NCBI RefSeq assembly: GCF_001570725.1 | Contig: NZ_BCNV01000001.1 | Coordinates: 2,542,001 to 2,606,000 of the forward strand | DNA length: 64,000 nucleotides | Direction: 5' to 3' | Source: Paenibacillus amylolyticus | GTDB taxonomy: Bacteria; Bacillota; Bacilli; Paenibacillales; Paenibacillaceae | Part shown: positions 51,418 to 59,983 of the stretch, in pieces | Layout: every line of letters starts with the position of its first letter | Numbering within the stretch: the first letter of the stretch is position 1 | Program-made: the position numbers and the translations under genes | Notes under the pieces: generated by a model | Database searches by the model: none | The model's input: the letters and a program-made list of their open reading frames with translations, nothing else | Told to the model about the DNA's origin: nothing

Positions 51418-52734
51418 CTACGCGCCTTCTTCTTCAACTAACAGTTCCAGCTTAATCACATTCACTCGAGAGATCCGCTTGTGCTCTGTCTCTTGAATGA
51501 CAAATACATACCCTCCATACTCAACCGATTGACCGACCTCAGGTGGTATGGCATCTACTCTCGAGTATAGCCAGCCCCCGATGGTATCGTAATCGGCACG
51601 ATCCATCTCTAGTCCGAATCTTTCACTGACTTCTTCAATCAGCATCAATCCATCAATAGAGTATTCCATCTCATCCACTTGCTCAATGGCAGGACGTTCA
51701 TGGTCGAATTCATCCTGAATCTCGCCTACGATCTCTTCCATGATATCTTCAAGCGTGACAAGCCCGGAGGTTCCCCCGTATTCATCAATTAGAATCGCAA
51801 TCTGTGTCTTGCTACGCTGCATACGCTTGAGTAGATCACTGATCAGTGTGGTATCTGGTACAGCCAGGATCGGCCGGATTACGGAGATGGTATCCGTAAG
51901 TTGGGATCGCATCAAATCCTTAATGTGAATAAAGCCGATAATATGGTCCTTGTCTCCGTTATACACCGGATACCTTGTTCGCATACTATCACTGGCAATC
52001 TCCAAATTTTCCAGCATGGACTCATTGGCGTTCAGACAAATCATTTCCGTCCGCGGAATCATAATTTCACGGGCGGTTGTATCCGTAAAATCAAATATAT
52101 TATCAACAAGTGCTAATTCAGTGTTATCAATTAAACCGCTCTTATTGCTTTCTTTCATCAGAATACGTATTTCATCTTCGCTATGTGCGGAGTCGATCTC
52201 CGAAGCTGGTGCCATCCGGAATAGTCTCAACAAGCCGTTAGCCATACCGTTCAGGGCCCATATGAATGGGTACATTAACTTGTAGAAGAACGTTAGCAAG
52301 GCTGCAGACCACAGCGTGATCGTTTCAGATTTTCGAATCGCCATCGTTTTGGGAGCAAGTTCCCCCAGTACAATATGCAGGATCGTTATAATTACAAATG
52401 CAATGGCAATAGAGATTCCATGAACGTAAACTGGTCCCAGTCCAAATGCGGTAAACATGGGCTCTAACAGATGTGCAATTGCCGGTTCTCCCAACCATCC
52501 AAGTCCCAGTGAAGCCAGCGTTATACCTAATTGGCAAGCTGACAGATATGCATCCATATTGCGTACGATATTGGAAGCATATATTGCATTTTTGTTGCCC
52601 GTTTCCACCAAAGCCTCAATCCGACTTCCACGAACTTTCACCATCGCGAATTCCGCCGACACAAAGAAACCATTCATTAATACAAGTAAACCAATTAACA
52701 ATAAATTCAATATACTCGGTAAGGGGTCACTCAA
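51418..52734 (-). CDS. CNNM/CorC-type (HlyC) membrane protein with CBS domains
   Basis: 438 aa. DUF21/CNNM transmembrane domain (about 1-190: LLIGLLVLMNGFFVSAEFAM, HIVLGELAPKTMAIRKSE), two CBS domains (about 205-335: REIMIPRTEMICLNAN, YPVYNGDKDHIIGFIHIKDL, AILIDEYGGTSGLVTLEDIM with EEIVGEIQDEFD) and a C-terminal CorC_HlyC domain (about 350-430: DYDTIGGWLYSRVDAIPP). The family exports or senses magnesium or similar ions; the hemolysin label is historical. The start is TTG at 52732-52734 with AGGA 7 nt upstream. A strong promoter and a 148-nt leader with a mini-frame precede it. Confidence 0.87.
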   Translation of the reverse strand: MSDPLPSILNLLLIGLLVLMNGFFVSAEFAMVKVRGSRIEALVETGNKNAIYASNIVRNMDAYLSACQLGITLASLGLGWLGEPAIAHLLEPMFTAFGLGPVYVHGISIAIAFVIITILHIVLGELAPKTMAIRKSETITLWSAALLTFFYKLMYPFIWALNGMANGLLRLFRMAPASEIDSAHSEDEIRILMKESNKSGLIDNTELALVDNIFDFTDTTAREIMIPRTEMICLNANESMLENLEIASDSMRTRYPVYNGDKDHIIGFIHIKDLMRSQLTDTISVIRPILAVPDTTLISDLLKRMQRSKTQIAILIDEYGGTSGLVTLEDIMEEIVGEIQDEFDHERPAIEQVDEMEYSIDGLMLIEEVSERFGLEMDRADYDTIGGWLYSRVDAIPPEVGQSVEYGGYVFVIQETEHKRISRVNVIKLELLVEEEGA

Positions 52735-52743
52735 ATTGTCATC

Positions 52744-52767
52744 CTATTCGCCGTCATTCTTCGGCAA
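52744..52767 (-). CDS. Possible leader peptide of the CNNM-type gene
   Basis: A TTG at 52765-52767 stands 5-6 nt after an exceptionally strong GAAGGAGGTGG, and opens a 7-codon frame (MPKNDGE) that stops 9 nt before the CNNM start. The frame can also be entered from an ATG further upstream. Translation here could control the neighbour by coupling. No similar leader is known to me. Confidence 0.4.
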   Translation of the reverse strand: MPKNDGE

Positions 52768-52888
52768 ATAGGTCCACCTCCTTCGAAAATGTAGGATATT
52801 AGCCATTCTGCCGTTCATATGCAATTTCAACTTCCCAATGCTTCCACCTCCACCCGGTTCTGTCGAATAACAAAGATATGCTTCTTTT

Positions 52889-52916
52889 ATTATATAATTC
52901 TACACTACACAGTCAA
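52889..52916 (-). promoter_or_regulatory. Promoter of the CNNM-type gene
   Basis: TTGACT (52911-52916), 16-bp spacer, perfect TATAAT (52889-52894) on the minus strand. Confidence 0.7.
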
Positions 52917-53023
52917 TCCGTGTCCTATGACAACGAAATGGCACAAACGCCTGTTTTCTTTTACAAAAGTAACGATTACGCTGTTTTTTTAACATTTTGC
53001 AAACAATGAATTAACCAAACGCA

Positions 53024-53067
53024 AGAGAGTATCCTCACTCATGCTTCGACATGGCTGGATACTCTCT
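53024..53067. terminator. Hairpin downstream of the sigma-DUF1835 gene
   Basis: AGAGAGTATCC pairs perfectly with GGATACTCTCT across a 22-nt loop. The better T-rich tract is on the plus strand, but its place, 73 nt after the minus-strand stop, suggests it ends that gene. Confidence 0.55.
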
Positions 53068-53139
53068 TTATTTATTACTTTTATATAGCATAGAAGTATA
53101 GGACCATTGCCCAAAACTCTATATCTTTTCCTCTATTTC

Positions 53140-54720
53140 CTATGTCGACTCAATCTCGTTTACGGTCTCAGAAGCTGGGTTCCAGCGCCACTTCGCTTGT
53201 TCCCCCCTTTCGTTATGCAATCCACCGATCCAGAATTCATCTTGCTTCAACAGCGCCCAATCGGCCTCTCCACTCAGCACCTGAATCCCAAGTTCCGTCA
53301 GCGACAGGACTGCGTCACCGAATTTTTCATCATGTTGCCTGAAGTTAGGAAAAATTGTTGCACCAGTCAACTGAAGCAGCGCATACGGTCCTTCTGTCAT
53401 TCGCTTCAGGTGTGCCCAGTATTCAAGATCACCCATCCCGAGAATATGCAGCTTGTTCCCTACCTCTTGAAACAAAGGATATGGACGCTCCACACCTGCT
53501 TTAATGGTCTCCAGTGTCGTCTGCTCAATGACTCCCAAGCCGTTTGATACAGATGGCAGACGAGACAAGTGAGCTTTGAACGCAGCGTTCGCAAAGGGGA
53601 GCGCAGAAGTGTCTGCCTGCAAGTAATCCAGATGATGCCGGATATCAGATGACGTATAGGCTTCCCAGAACTGTGCACCTGCCTGTAGCTCGTCCGTATC
53701 AATCACATGCCAACTGCCGGACAGACGTTCGATCTGTGTGGAGGTTAGTTGACCCAGTCCCCTAAAGTGCTCGATCTCTGGATATGAGTCAATACAGAGC
53801 AGATTCAGCTTCGTATTCTGGAGTGCTTGTCCTTTGAAATAATGTAATAGGTACGATAACATCGTCTGATCATAGAGATCATATTCGAACCATAAGACAA
53901 TCTCTTTATATTGTTGAAACGAATGCAACTTGCGTTCAAGCTCCTCGATCTGCAAGTATTCCTTCTGTGGAATGCCCAACTCCCGCTCTAACACGGATGC
54001 CCGATTCTTCCGCTCCTTTACATCTCCCATATTTTTGGCTACTGGCCCGAACGTGTACAATTCTCTCCATACGAGAATATCTCCCTCGATTCCACTCTCT
54101 CTTAGACGATTCGCAGCGTGATCCCCGTTCATAATGTGTAACAATCCTTTTCCTCCTTCATACAAGTCACTGAACACCGATACTAGGTCCCTCACTGGCA
54201 TAGAGCGCTTGAGTTTGGATCGGGCATCGAACAATCTTTTCTTTAATGCAGGTACCTTGACCCCGAGGAAATCCGATATTTCCTTGAGTGAGTATCCATC
54301 CAAATAAAACAGTTCAACAGCAATCCGCATTGATGATGGCAGTATTGCAATCGAATCACGCAACGTTCGATGCATTTCGTTTTGTACCGCTTGTTCTTCT
54401 GGATTATGCGACTGATCCTCTTCATGAAATACATGCTCCAGCCCCTGAACGGGAATCATCGTATGCTGCTTGCGTCTTAGCCAGCGATAACACTGCCTCT
54501 CCACGATCACCTTGAACCACCCGGGAAAAGCCTCCGAATCTTCCAGCTTGGACAGATTGCCAAAGGCCTCAGTAAACGCCTCCTGCACGACATCTTCTGC
54601 CCAGAATGTATCCCCCAACCGATTGTAGGCAACAGCAAGAGCCATCCCGCGATATTGAGACATCAGTTGTGTGTAAGCTTCGGGTTCGCCTTTCATCGCT
54701 CCTTCAATCCATGACTTCAA
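53140..54720 (-). CDS. ECF sigma factor fused to a DUF1835-like domain
   Basis: 526 aa from a TTG at 54718-54720, with AAGGGAG 7 nt upstream. Residues about 1-165 are an ECF sigma factor: GEPEAYTQLMSQYRGMALAV, WAEDVVQEAFTEAFGNLSKL, FPGWFKVIVERQCYRWLRRK (region 2) and SSMRIAVELFYLDGYSLKEI, SDFLGVKVPALKKRLFDARS (region 4). Residues about 185-500 follow the DUF1835/DUF3658 pattern, opening LLHIMNGDHAANRLRESGIE, GDILVWRELYTFGPV. The C-terminal domain may sense a ligand or take the place of an anti-sigma factor; no anti-sigma gene is adjacent. The function is unknown beyond this. Confidence 0.75.
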   Translation of the reverse strand: MKSWIEGAMKGEPEAYTQLMSQYRGMALAVAYNRLGDTFWAEDVVQEAFTEAFGNLSKLEDSEAFPGWFKVIVERQCYRWLRRKQHTMIPVQGLEHVFHEEDQSHNPEEQAVQNEMHRTLRDSIAILPSSMRIAVELFYLDGYSLKEISDFLGVKVPALKKRLFDARSKLKRSMPVRDLVSVFSDLYEGGKGLLHIMNGDHAANRLRESGIEGDILVWRELYTFGPVAKNMGDVKERKNRASVLERELGIPQKEYLQIEELERKLHSFQQYKEIVLWFEYDLYDQTMLSYLLHYFKGQALQNTKLNLLCIDSYPEIEHFRGLGQLTSTQIERLSGSWHVIDTDELQAGAQFWEAYTSSDIRHHLDYLQADTSALPFANAAFKAHLSRLPSVSNGLGVIEQTTLETIKAGVERPYPLFQEVGNKLHILGMGDLEYWAHLKRMTEGPYALLQLTGATIFPNFRQHDEKFGDAVLSLTELGIQVLSGEADWALLKQDEFWIGGLHNERGEQAKWRWNPASETVNEIEST

Positions 54721-54845
54721 ACTATGGACTCCCTTCATATAGGCATATTGCTTGTTCTATTCATATATAAGTGCCATGTTTTTATCAAAAGGTTACGTCT
54801 TACTCGATCATATGTAATCGTTTTGCACAAATACTTATGTAAAAA

Positions 54846-54881
54846 GCTGTCCCGTCTGCGGATATCCACATTCAGGACAGC
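54846..54881 (-). terminator. Terminator of cwlJ-gerQ
   Basis: GCTGTCC and GGACAGC pair across a 22-nt loop, followed by TTTTTAC on the minus strand. Confidence 0.7.
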
Positions 54882-54941
54882 ATGTAATTCAGTATGTGTT
54901 ATTCATATCAAATATCAATCAAACTGATGAGGCGCCAATGA

Positions 54942-55457
54942 TCATCTGCTTGGAGCTTGTGGGTAGTTTCCTACTACGCCAGGATACTGATACAACAACG
55001 GCTCATCAAATGTAGCATAGTCGAAGTTGACCATCAACAACATGATCCGTCTTCCTGTCTTCGGGTCGCTGATGATAATATGGTCACGTCCCGCTGCTTC
55101 AATGATACCTTGGAATATGCGAGCGTTCCACTCTTTGTTGCCTTCGTATGTCATGTAGAACGTACCGAATTTCCCTAGGTTCAGACGCAAAATATTTTCA
55201 ATGTACGACTGCTCAAACTGTGGAGCCGTTGTAGTGATGACTGCACCCGTTGGTGTCATTGGGCTTCCGCTGGATACGAGTGGGGGTACACTTGTGGAGC
55301 TTGGTGATACCATACCTGGTGTTACTGACATGGAAGGCATTCCGTTACCGATTTTGTAAGACGTACCTTGAACCTGAGAATTGGCTTGTTGGCCTAACAC
55401 GGAATTCGCTTGCTGACCCAATGTTTGAGTCGATGGTTGATAAGGCTGATTAATCAT
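54942..55457 (-). CDS. gerQ: Spore coat protein GerQ
   Basis: 171 aa. The N-terminal half is Gln/Ser/Thr/Pro-rich with a repeated LGQQANS. The C-terminal half is the conserved GerQ domain: FEQSYIENILRLNLGKFGTF, YMTYEGNKEWNARIFQGIIE, AAGRDHIIISDPKTGRRIML. In Bacillus GerQ is a coat protein cross-linked by transglutaminase and needed to place CwlJ, so spores can germinate with calcium-dipicolinate. It lies 18 nt downstream of cwlJ, the same pairing and order as in Bacillus. Expression in the mother cell is expected from the family; no sigma-E promoter was convincing. Confidence 0.92.
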   Translation of the reverse strand: MINQPYQPSTQTLGQQANSVLGQQANSQVQGTSYKIGNGMPSMSVTPGMVSPSSTSVPPLVSSGSPMTPTGAVITTTAPQFEQSYIENILRLNLGKFGTFYMTYEGNKEWNARIFQGIIEAAGRDHIIISDPKTGRRIMLLMVNFDYATFDEPLLYQYPGVVGNYPQAPSR

Positions 55458-55475
55458 GGTGATTCCTCCCCAAAT

Positions 55476-55898
55476 TTAATATACTTCCGGACAGTCTTCG
55501 CCTGAAGGACTGAAGAAACAATGCGCTTTGAAACGTCCTGTATTTTGCTGGTTATACCACGTTTCAGGACACTCGCCCACAGGTCGGAAGAACCACAATG
55601 AATTGCTGGCAGGCCAGAAACGCTCTCCATTGATCACACGTTGTGCCAGACGAATCTCGGACTGTCTTGCCCGCTGGTAGAAGTAACCCTTCTGTGTGGA
55701 CTCGTAGCCTCCTGGATTCTGGAATACCATACGATTGATATCGCGAATATCCTTAAAGTCCAGGCAATCCACCAGTACCCGGTTCACACTTACATTGCCC
55801 ACAAGCAACATACCTTGTTCGCCGTCACCTTCAGCCTCCGCCCTCATTAGCCTAGCCAATAGCTTGACGTCCTCTGAGTTGGCTTTAATAACAGCCAT
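55476..55898 (-). CDS. cwlJ: Spore cortex-lytic hydrolase CwlJ
   Basis: 140 aa (Bacillus CwlJ: 142). Cell wall hydrolase_2 fold with no signal peptide, as expected of CwlJ: VIKANSEDVKLLARLMRAEA followed by EGDGEQGMLLVGNVSVNRVL (catalytic Glu expected in the RAEAEG region), YFYQRARQSEIRLAQRVING, ERFWPASNSLWFFRPVGECP and WYNQQNTGRFKAHCFF. It cuts the spore cortex during germination. The start (55898) has GGGAGG 9 nt upstream; the frame is open for another 95 codons but that part includes the upstream terminator. Confidence 0.92.
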   Translation of the reverse strand: MAVIKANSEDVKLLARLMRAEAEGDGEQGMLLVGNVSVNRVLVDCLDFKDIRDINRMVFQNPGGYESTQKGYFYQRARQSEIRLAQRVINGERFWPASNSLWFFRPVGECPETWYNQQNTGRFKAHCFFSPSGEDCPEVY

Positions 55899-55989
55899 AT
55901 TCTGTTTCCTCCCTTGTTTCAGCTGTTCATCACCGTACATCGTATTGTGCAGGAGCCCATTCGGTGACACGATTCCATCTTTTTTCCAT

Positions 55990-56032
55990 AAAAAAAAGCC
56001 CGGAACCTCACCCAAGGTGAAGTCCCAAAGCC
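55990..56032 (-). terminator. Terminator of the two-module secreted protein
   Basis: GGGACTTCACC-TTGG-GTGAGGTTCC followed by a run of seven T on the minus strand. Confidence 0.8.
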
Positions 56033-56058
56033 ATTTATTTCTTATATTACTCGCCTGT

Positions 56059-57804
56059 TTAAGGCTTGGCTTGAATCCAGTAATCATAGGCATGTACAAT
56101 ATTGCCCTGGTAAGCTTGATATTCGGCCAGCAGATCGGGAAGCTTGGCAAGTTGAAGCTCCATCTCTGCTGCCCCCTTCTCATAAAATGAAATATGAGGA
56201 CCTTCGTGGTTCTCTTTCATTTCTACCGAAATCATTAACCTTTTGCCCAAACGATCCGCGATCTCCATCTCCTGACTCACCACAGCAGCAATGCCATTGG
56301 AACCTTCCGCTTTGTTACGGAAAGCCATCATCGACACATGATCGAGTGTATCAATCATAAACTCTGTCACAGACATATCTTTGCCCGGCAACGGGAAGGT
56401 ATCCAGCCAGACAGCAAGATCTGCACTCGTTTCGAGATCACTATCCTTCTTCGTCTCTTCCTGGAAAAAAGTAATGTTGGCAGCCCATTCGGTCAACAGG
56501 TTATTCCGGTTGCTCTCCCACTCCGGCAAGGTATAAGGCTCAATATCCAGATGGATGCCTTCAAATTGTTCATCCGGTTCGGATTCAGCATTATAATTTT
56601 TCACATAATCTATTAAGCGCTGTATCCGTGGACGATTCTCCTTCTTGCCCCAGATCGGGTGCCCACCCATCGCATGGATTTCAATGCCCTGTGCTTTGGC
56701 CCGTTTTACAAAACTTCGGTAACTGGAATAGGGTTGATCCAGATCCAAGCGAACGTACAACCAGTTAATGTTCTGCTCTCTCGCAAACGCTAGGATGTGC
56801 TCGCCTCCGTCATTCGTCACCTGAGAGGCCTCCCAAATATATGTTCCCCGAATCTCTGGCTGGTTGGATGGAATCTCCGGTGATGGCAGTTCCGACGGCT
56901 CCAGTTGTCCCCAGTATACAATGTCATGTACAGCAGAACCGGCGTAGGAAGTATGTTCGCTGAATGCAGAGGCAACTTCTTCAATAACACTTTCCAGCTG
57001 CGCCGCCCCTTTACCGGCAAATGTCGTGAACTCCTCGCCAGGCATGGGCTTGGTGTTCAACCCAACCGTGATGCTCGCATTACTGGCATCAGCCCAGTTT
57101 AGTTCCTGTTCAATTAAACGTATAATGCCATTGTTGCCTTGCGCGTTATCACGGTAAGCGAGTAAAGTGACATGGTCCACATGTTCAATAAACCAACGTG
57201 ACAATGGTTCGTTATCCGCATCCTCAGAAGTTCTATTCCCTGTGACGGTGTACGAATCCAGCCAAAATGGCAGGTCAACATTCACAGCAACTGCGCCATC
57301 CTGTCTCACTTGCTCAAATAACAAATTCATATTGGTCACCCAGGATTGAACCAGTGGCTTGGCATCTTCTTTCCAGGCTGGTAAAACGTAAGGCTTAATA
57401 TCCAGATGTATGGCATCAAATCGCTCATTGGGCTCCGCATCCAGATTATAATCACTAACCCACGAGGCTAATCTGAGCATGGGACCTTCACGGCCACTGA
57501 CCGCCCAAGATGGATCGCCGCCTAGCGCTTCAACCGCAATACCCGCACGGCTTGCTTTGGCTATAAACGTCTGGTATACCTCTTTGGACAGCGTCATGTC
57601 TACATTCACGTAGAGTCTATTTATCTTATGTTTAGCTGCGTTGGCCAGCAGCTCATCTCCGTTGCTAACAGACTGTGCCTGCCATACCCAGGCCGCCCGT
57701 ATATCCGCGCCGTCAGCTTCAGCAGGTGACTCATTCCCTATCATTATCATCCCTCCGATCAGCAGTAACAGCCAAAATACCTTCCGGGATTGTTTCCCGA
57801 ACAT
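56059..57804 (-). CDS. Secreted protein with two TIM-barrel-like modules
   Basis: 581 aa. A signal peptide (about 1-31, core FWLLLLIGGMIMIG) precedes two homologous modules of about 260 residues (about 34-300 and 318-580). Both run in the same order: ADIRAAWVWQAQSV / EIRGTYIWEASQVT; INRLYVNVDM / INWLYVRLDL; GIAVEALGGDPSW / GIEIHAMGGHPIW; FDAIHLDIKPYVLPAW / FEGIHLDIEPYTLPEW; VDHVTLLAYRDNAQG / LDHVSMMAFRNKAEG. The pattern is a glycosidase-like barrel. The family is not recognised. The first module has Lys where the second has Glu after HLDI, so the first may be inactive. Single gene with its own terminator. Confidence 0.7.
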   Translation of the reverse strand: MFGKQSRKVFWLLLLIGGMIMIGNESPAEADGADIRAAWVWQAQSVSNGDELLANAAKHKINRLYVNVDMTLSKEVYQTFIAKASRAGIAVEALGGDPSWAVSGREGPMLRLASWVSDYNLDAEPNERFDAIHLDIKPYVLPAWKEDAKPLVQSWVTNMNLLFEQVRQDGAVAVNVDLPFWLDSYTVTGNRTSEDADNEPLSRWFIEHVDHVTLLAYRDNAQGNNGIIRLIEQELNWADASNASITVGLNTKPMPGEEFTTFAGKGAAQLESVIEEVASAFSEHTSYAGSAVHDIVYWGQLEPSELPSPEIPSNQPEIRGTYIWEASQVTNDGGEHILAFAREQNINWLYVRLDLDQPYSSYRSFVKRAKAQGIEIHAMGGHPIWGKKENRPRIQRLIDYVKNYNAESEPDEQFEGIHLDIEPYTLPEWESNRNNLLTEWAANITFFQEETKKDSDLETSADLAVWLDTFPLPGKDMSVTEFMIDTLDHVSMMAFRNKAEGSNGIAAVVSQEMEIADRLGKRLMISVEMKENHEGPHISFYEKGAAEMELQLAKLPDLLAEYQAYQGNIVHAYDYWIQAKP

Positions 57805-57870
57805 ATACTCCCTCCATTCCTCTACTGTTGTAAAATCACATTTATTATAGCAACCGAGTTAGTAAAAACA

Positions 57871-57901
57871 AATAAGCCCAAGTGCTTAACTTGGGCTTAT
57901 T
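57871..57901 (-). terminator. Terminator of the SDR gene
   Basis: AATAAGCCCAAGT and ACTTGGGCTTATT form a perfect 13-bp stem with a 5-nt loop; TGTTTTTAC follows on the minus strand. Confidence 0.85.
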
Positions 57902-57948
57902 ACTCTTATGTTAGGATATTATGAGACTCGCCCGGCTCTATCCCGGTT

Positions 57949-58698
57949 CTAGTCCTCATATATCATTTTTCGGGTCATGCCTCCATCAATAACGAGGTTG
58001 GTCCCTGTGACAAAGGTATTGCTTGGATCAGATAAATATAGACAAGCACGGGAGATATCCGAAGGTACACCTACACGACCGGAGGGATGCTGTTCATGAT
58101 CCTCCTTTTTCAGTTTCTCCACGTCTCCTGTCTCAATCCATCCCGGACTGATACAATTGACCCGAATTTGGTCTTTGCCCAGTGAGACTGCCAGCGCATG
58201 CGTCAGAGCCACAATTGCCCCTTTGGAGGCAGCATAGGCTTCGGTATCCGGCTCAGACATTAGTGCACGGGTAGAAGCCATGTTGATAATGGCACCCCCG
58301 TATTCGTTGCTTTTCATATGTTTGGCTGCTTCCCTACTCGCCAAAAAGCAACTTCTCACATTGGTATTGAGTACATCGTCCCATTCTTCCAGCGTTAGCT
58401 CATAGGGAGACTTCCATTTTGCAAGTCCTGCATTATTCACCAGAACATCGATTTGCTTAAATTCTTCCACGGTGGTCCGAAAAAGATTCGTAATATCCTG
58501 CTCGCTCCGAACATCACATTGAACAAAGATGGCTTCTCCGCCTTCATTACGAATGGAAGCTGCGGCTGCTGCACCCTCGGCTTCCTTGTTGTCAGCAAGA
58601 ACAACTTTGGCCCCAGCGACCGCATAAGCCTCAGCCACACTGCGTCCTATTCCCTGAGCAGCACCGGTTACAACAACGACCTGATCTGTAAATGACAT
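57949..58698 (-). CDS. Short-chain dehydrogenase/reductase
   Basis: 249 aa classical SDR. NAD(P) loop VVVTGAAQGIGRSVAEAY (TGxxxGIG, about 10-17), LADN and CDVRSEQD for the adenine end, VLVNNAGLAKW (NNAG), INMASTRALMS with the catalytic Ser, EAYAASKGAIVAL (YxxxK, about 153-157) and the C-terminal GTNLVIDGGMTRKM. The Asp after the second strand suggests NAD preference. GGAGG is 8 nt before the ATG at 58698 and too close to the ATG at 58704, so the inner one is used. Substrate unknown. It is flanked by terminators. Confidence 0.86.
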   Translation of the reverse strand: MSFTDQVVVVTGAAQGIGRSVAEAYAVAGAKVVLADNKEAEGAAAAASIRNEGGEAIFVQCDVRSEQDITNLFRTTVEEFKQIDVLVNNAGLAKWKSPYELTLEEWDDVLNTNVRSCFLASREAAKHMKSNEYGGAIINMASTRALMSEPDTEAYAASKGAIVALTHALAVSLGKDQIRVNCISPGWIETGDVEKLKKEDHEQHPSGRVGVPSDISRACLYLSDPSNTFVTGTNLVIDGGMTRKMIYED

Positions 58699-58807
58699 AT
58701 TCATTTCCTCCTCTATGGTAATGATCCTGCGATCATAATCTGATTAAGCCTCTTCTTATATAAAAACACGTTAGGCCCATTAAGAAACGCTTGTCCGGCA
58801 AATAATC

Positions 58808-58838
58808 AAAAAAAGCTCACGCCATCCTGGCGCAAGCT
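58808..58838 (-). terminator. Terminator of the DUF2500 gene
   Basis: AGCTTGCGCC and GGCGTGAGCT (minus strand) pair around AGGAT and are followed by seven T. It lies 8 nt after the ancestral stop codon at 58846-58848. Confidence 0.85.
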
Positions 58839-58845
58839 GCTCGGT

Positions 58846-59237
58846 TTAACCGCGTAGGCGTTCGGAATATACACGATTATATCGCTCGAAGCCGACATAA
58901 CGCGTTCCTTTGAATGAGAGCCGTCCTTCATCTCCCTCAGCGCACAAACATACTCTTCGCCATTGACTTTGAATTCGAGCCGATCTCCACTCTCTACCTC
59001 AAAGGTGACGTAATATAAGGTTCGTGCTGTACTGCCTGGTTCAGTTTGCGACTGACTCATCTTCATCCGTCTGCTGGTGATTCGTGAAGGTACGGTCAGC
59101 AGTGGCTCTGAGTTGTTACGCCCCCACCTCCGTACCTCTTTTCCCATCGACAGAAGAACTATACCTATAAGCAGAACAAATACAACCGGAAAGACGGTTC
59201 CAAACAAATCAAACATCCAGGATGATTCAATGCCCAT
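58846..59237 (-). pseudogene. DUF2500 membrane protein with a -1 frameshift
   Basis: The frame starts at the ATG 59235-59237 (GGAGGGAGAG upstream) with one transmembrane helix (TVFPVVFVLLIGIVLLSMG) and a domain resembling DUF2500 (TLYYVTFEVESGDRLEFKVN). After EEY, near 58949, the frame shifts: the expected ending EGDEGRLSFKGTRYVGFERY continues in another frame and stops at 58846. Restoring one G there (reading EYGLCAEGDEG) joins the two parts into a 130-aa protein. In the present frame translation runs through the terminator to 58806 (ending GVSFF), which supports the loss. A sequencing error is the alternative. Confidence 0.78.
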
Positions 59238-59353
59238 GTCTCTCCCTCCGTTCATACAACTTAGGACAGCCGGAGTCTTGACCCGTCTCCTGTAATGTAT
59301 ATGCGGACGTACACAGAACTTGTTAACCCGATTAAATATTTGAGCGATTAAAT

Positions 59354-59941
59354 CTACACTGGAAGTACGACGATATATGAGTTTTGACAAAAAGGTAACC
59401 ATGATCTCCATAACGTATTCAGTTCACTAATGCTGATTTTCCGATTGTAATATTTTTCATCACAATTCATCTTGTGATCTAACGATTCGGCCAAGTAAAA
59501 ATGCGTTTCATCATAGCCAACGACAGGAACAAAATGCAAATAACGTTGTTTAGGATGTACTTTAATAAATAAAATAACGGGCACCCCTTGGCTGATCTGC
59601 TTCTTCAACGTATTCACATTCCCACGTAAGTACATTGCCTCATATCCAAGCTTTCTGAAGAAAACAACGACCGCTTTGGGATATACCGTCCCATCCAGCA
59701 ATTTGCGAGGATAGGTTTCATAGAGCTTTGTCCCGTTGGACTCCACCCCGAAATGTCTCAAGACGAACGCACTGGAAAATGCAGCGCATTCATAGTTTTT
59801 CTGAATATCCAATCGATTGGGAGATTGAATATGGCAAGTGCTTGGCACATTGACTTTGTACATGCGATCTTTCTTGGGAAAACTGAAATGAAGGGAGATC
59901 ACCCAGAGAATAATCAACCAAAGTAATACATTGAGAAACAA
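59354..59941 (-). CDS. C39-like cysteine peptidase, membrane-anchored
   Basis: 195 aa from a TTG at 59939-59941, with GGAGG 7 nt upstream. An N-terminal hydrophobic helix (about 2-22, VLLWLIILWVISLHF) is an anchor or uncleaved signal. The rest has a papain/C39-like layout: LDIQKNYECAAFSSAFVLRH with the candidate nucleophile Cys at about 52, GVPVILFIKVHPKQRYLHFV with PVVGYDET giving the candidate His (about 136), followed by a candidate Asp. C39-type peptidases process secreted peptides, but no ABC exporter or precursor gene is nearby. The role is unknown. Confidence 0.65.
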   Translation of the reverse strand: MFLNVLLWLIILWVISLHFSFPKKDRMYKVNVPSTCHIQSPNRLDIQKNYECAAFSSAFVLRHFGVESNGTKLYETYPRKLLDGTVYPKAVVVFFRKLGYEAMYLRGNVNTLKKQISQGVPVILFIKVHPKQRYLHFVPVVGYDETHFYLAESLDHKMNCDEKYYNRKISISELNTLWRSWLPFCQNSYIVVLPV

Positions 59942-59983
59942 TTCGTGACCTCCTTCGTCTCATCAGACGATGTACTCTACCTT

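Noticed and set aside
55899..55990. Sigma-E promoter for cwlJ-gerQ
   Set aside because: An AATACGAT stretch resembles the -10, but no -35 stands at 14-15 bp.
55899..56183. Upstream extension of cwlJ
   Set aside because: It covers the terminator of the upstream gene and would make the protein far longer than any CwlJ.
58806..58848. Current C-terminal end of the DUF2500 frame as a real protein end
   Set aside because: The last codons are read from a terminator stem and T-run, and the conserved ending is found in another frame.
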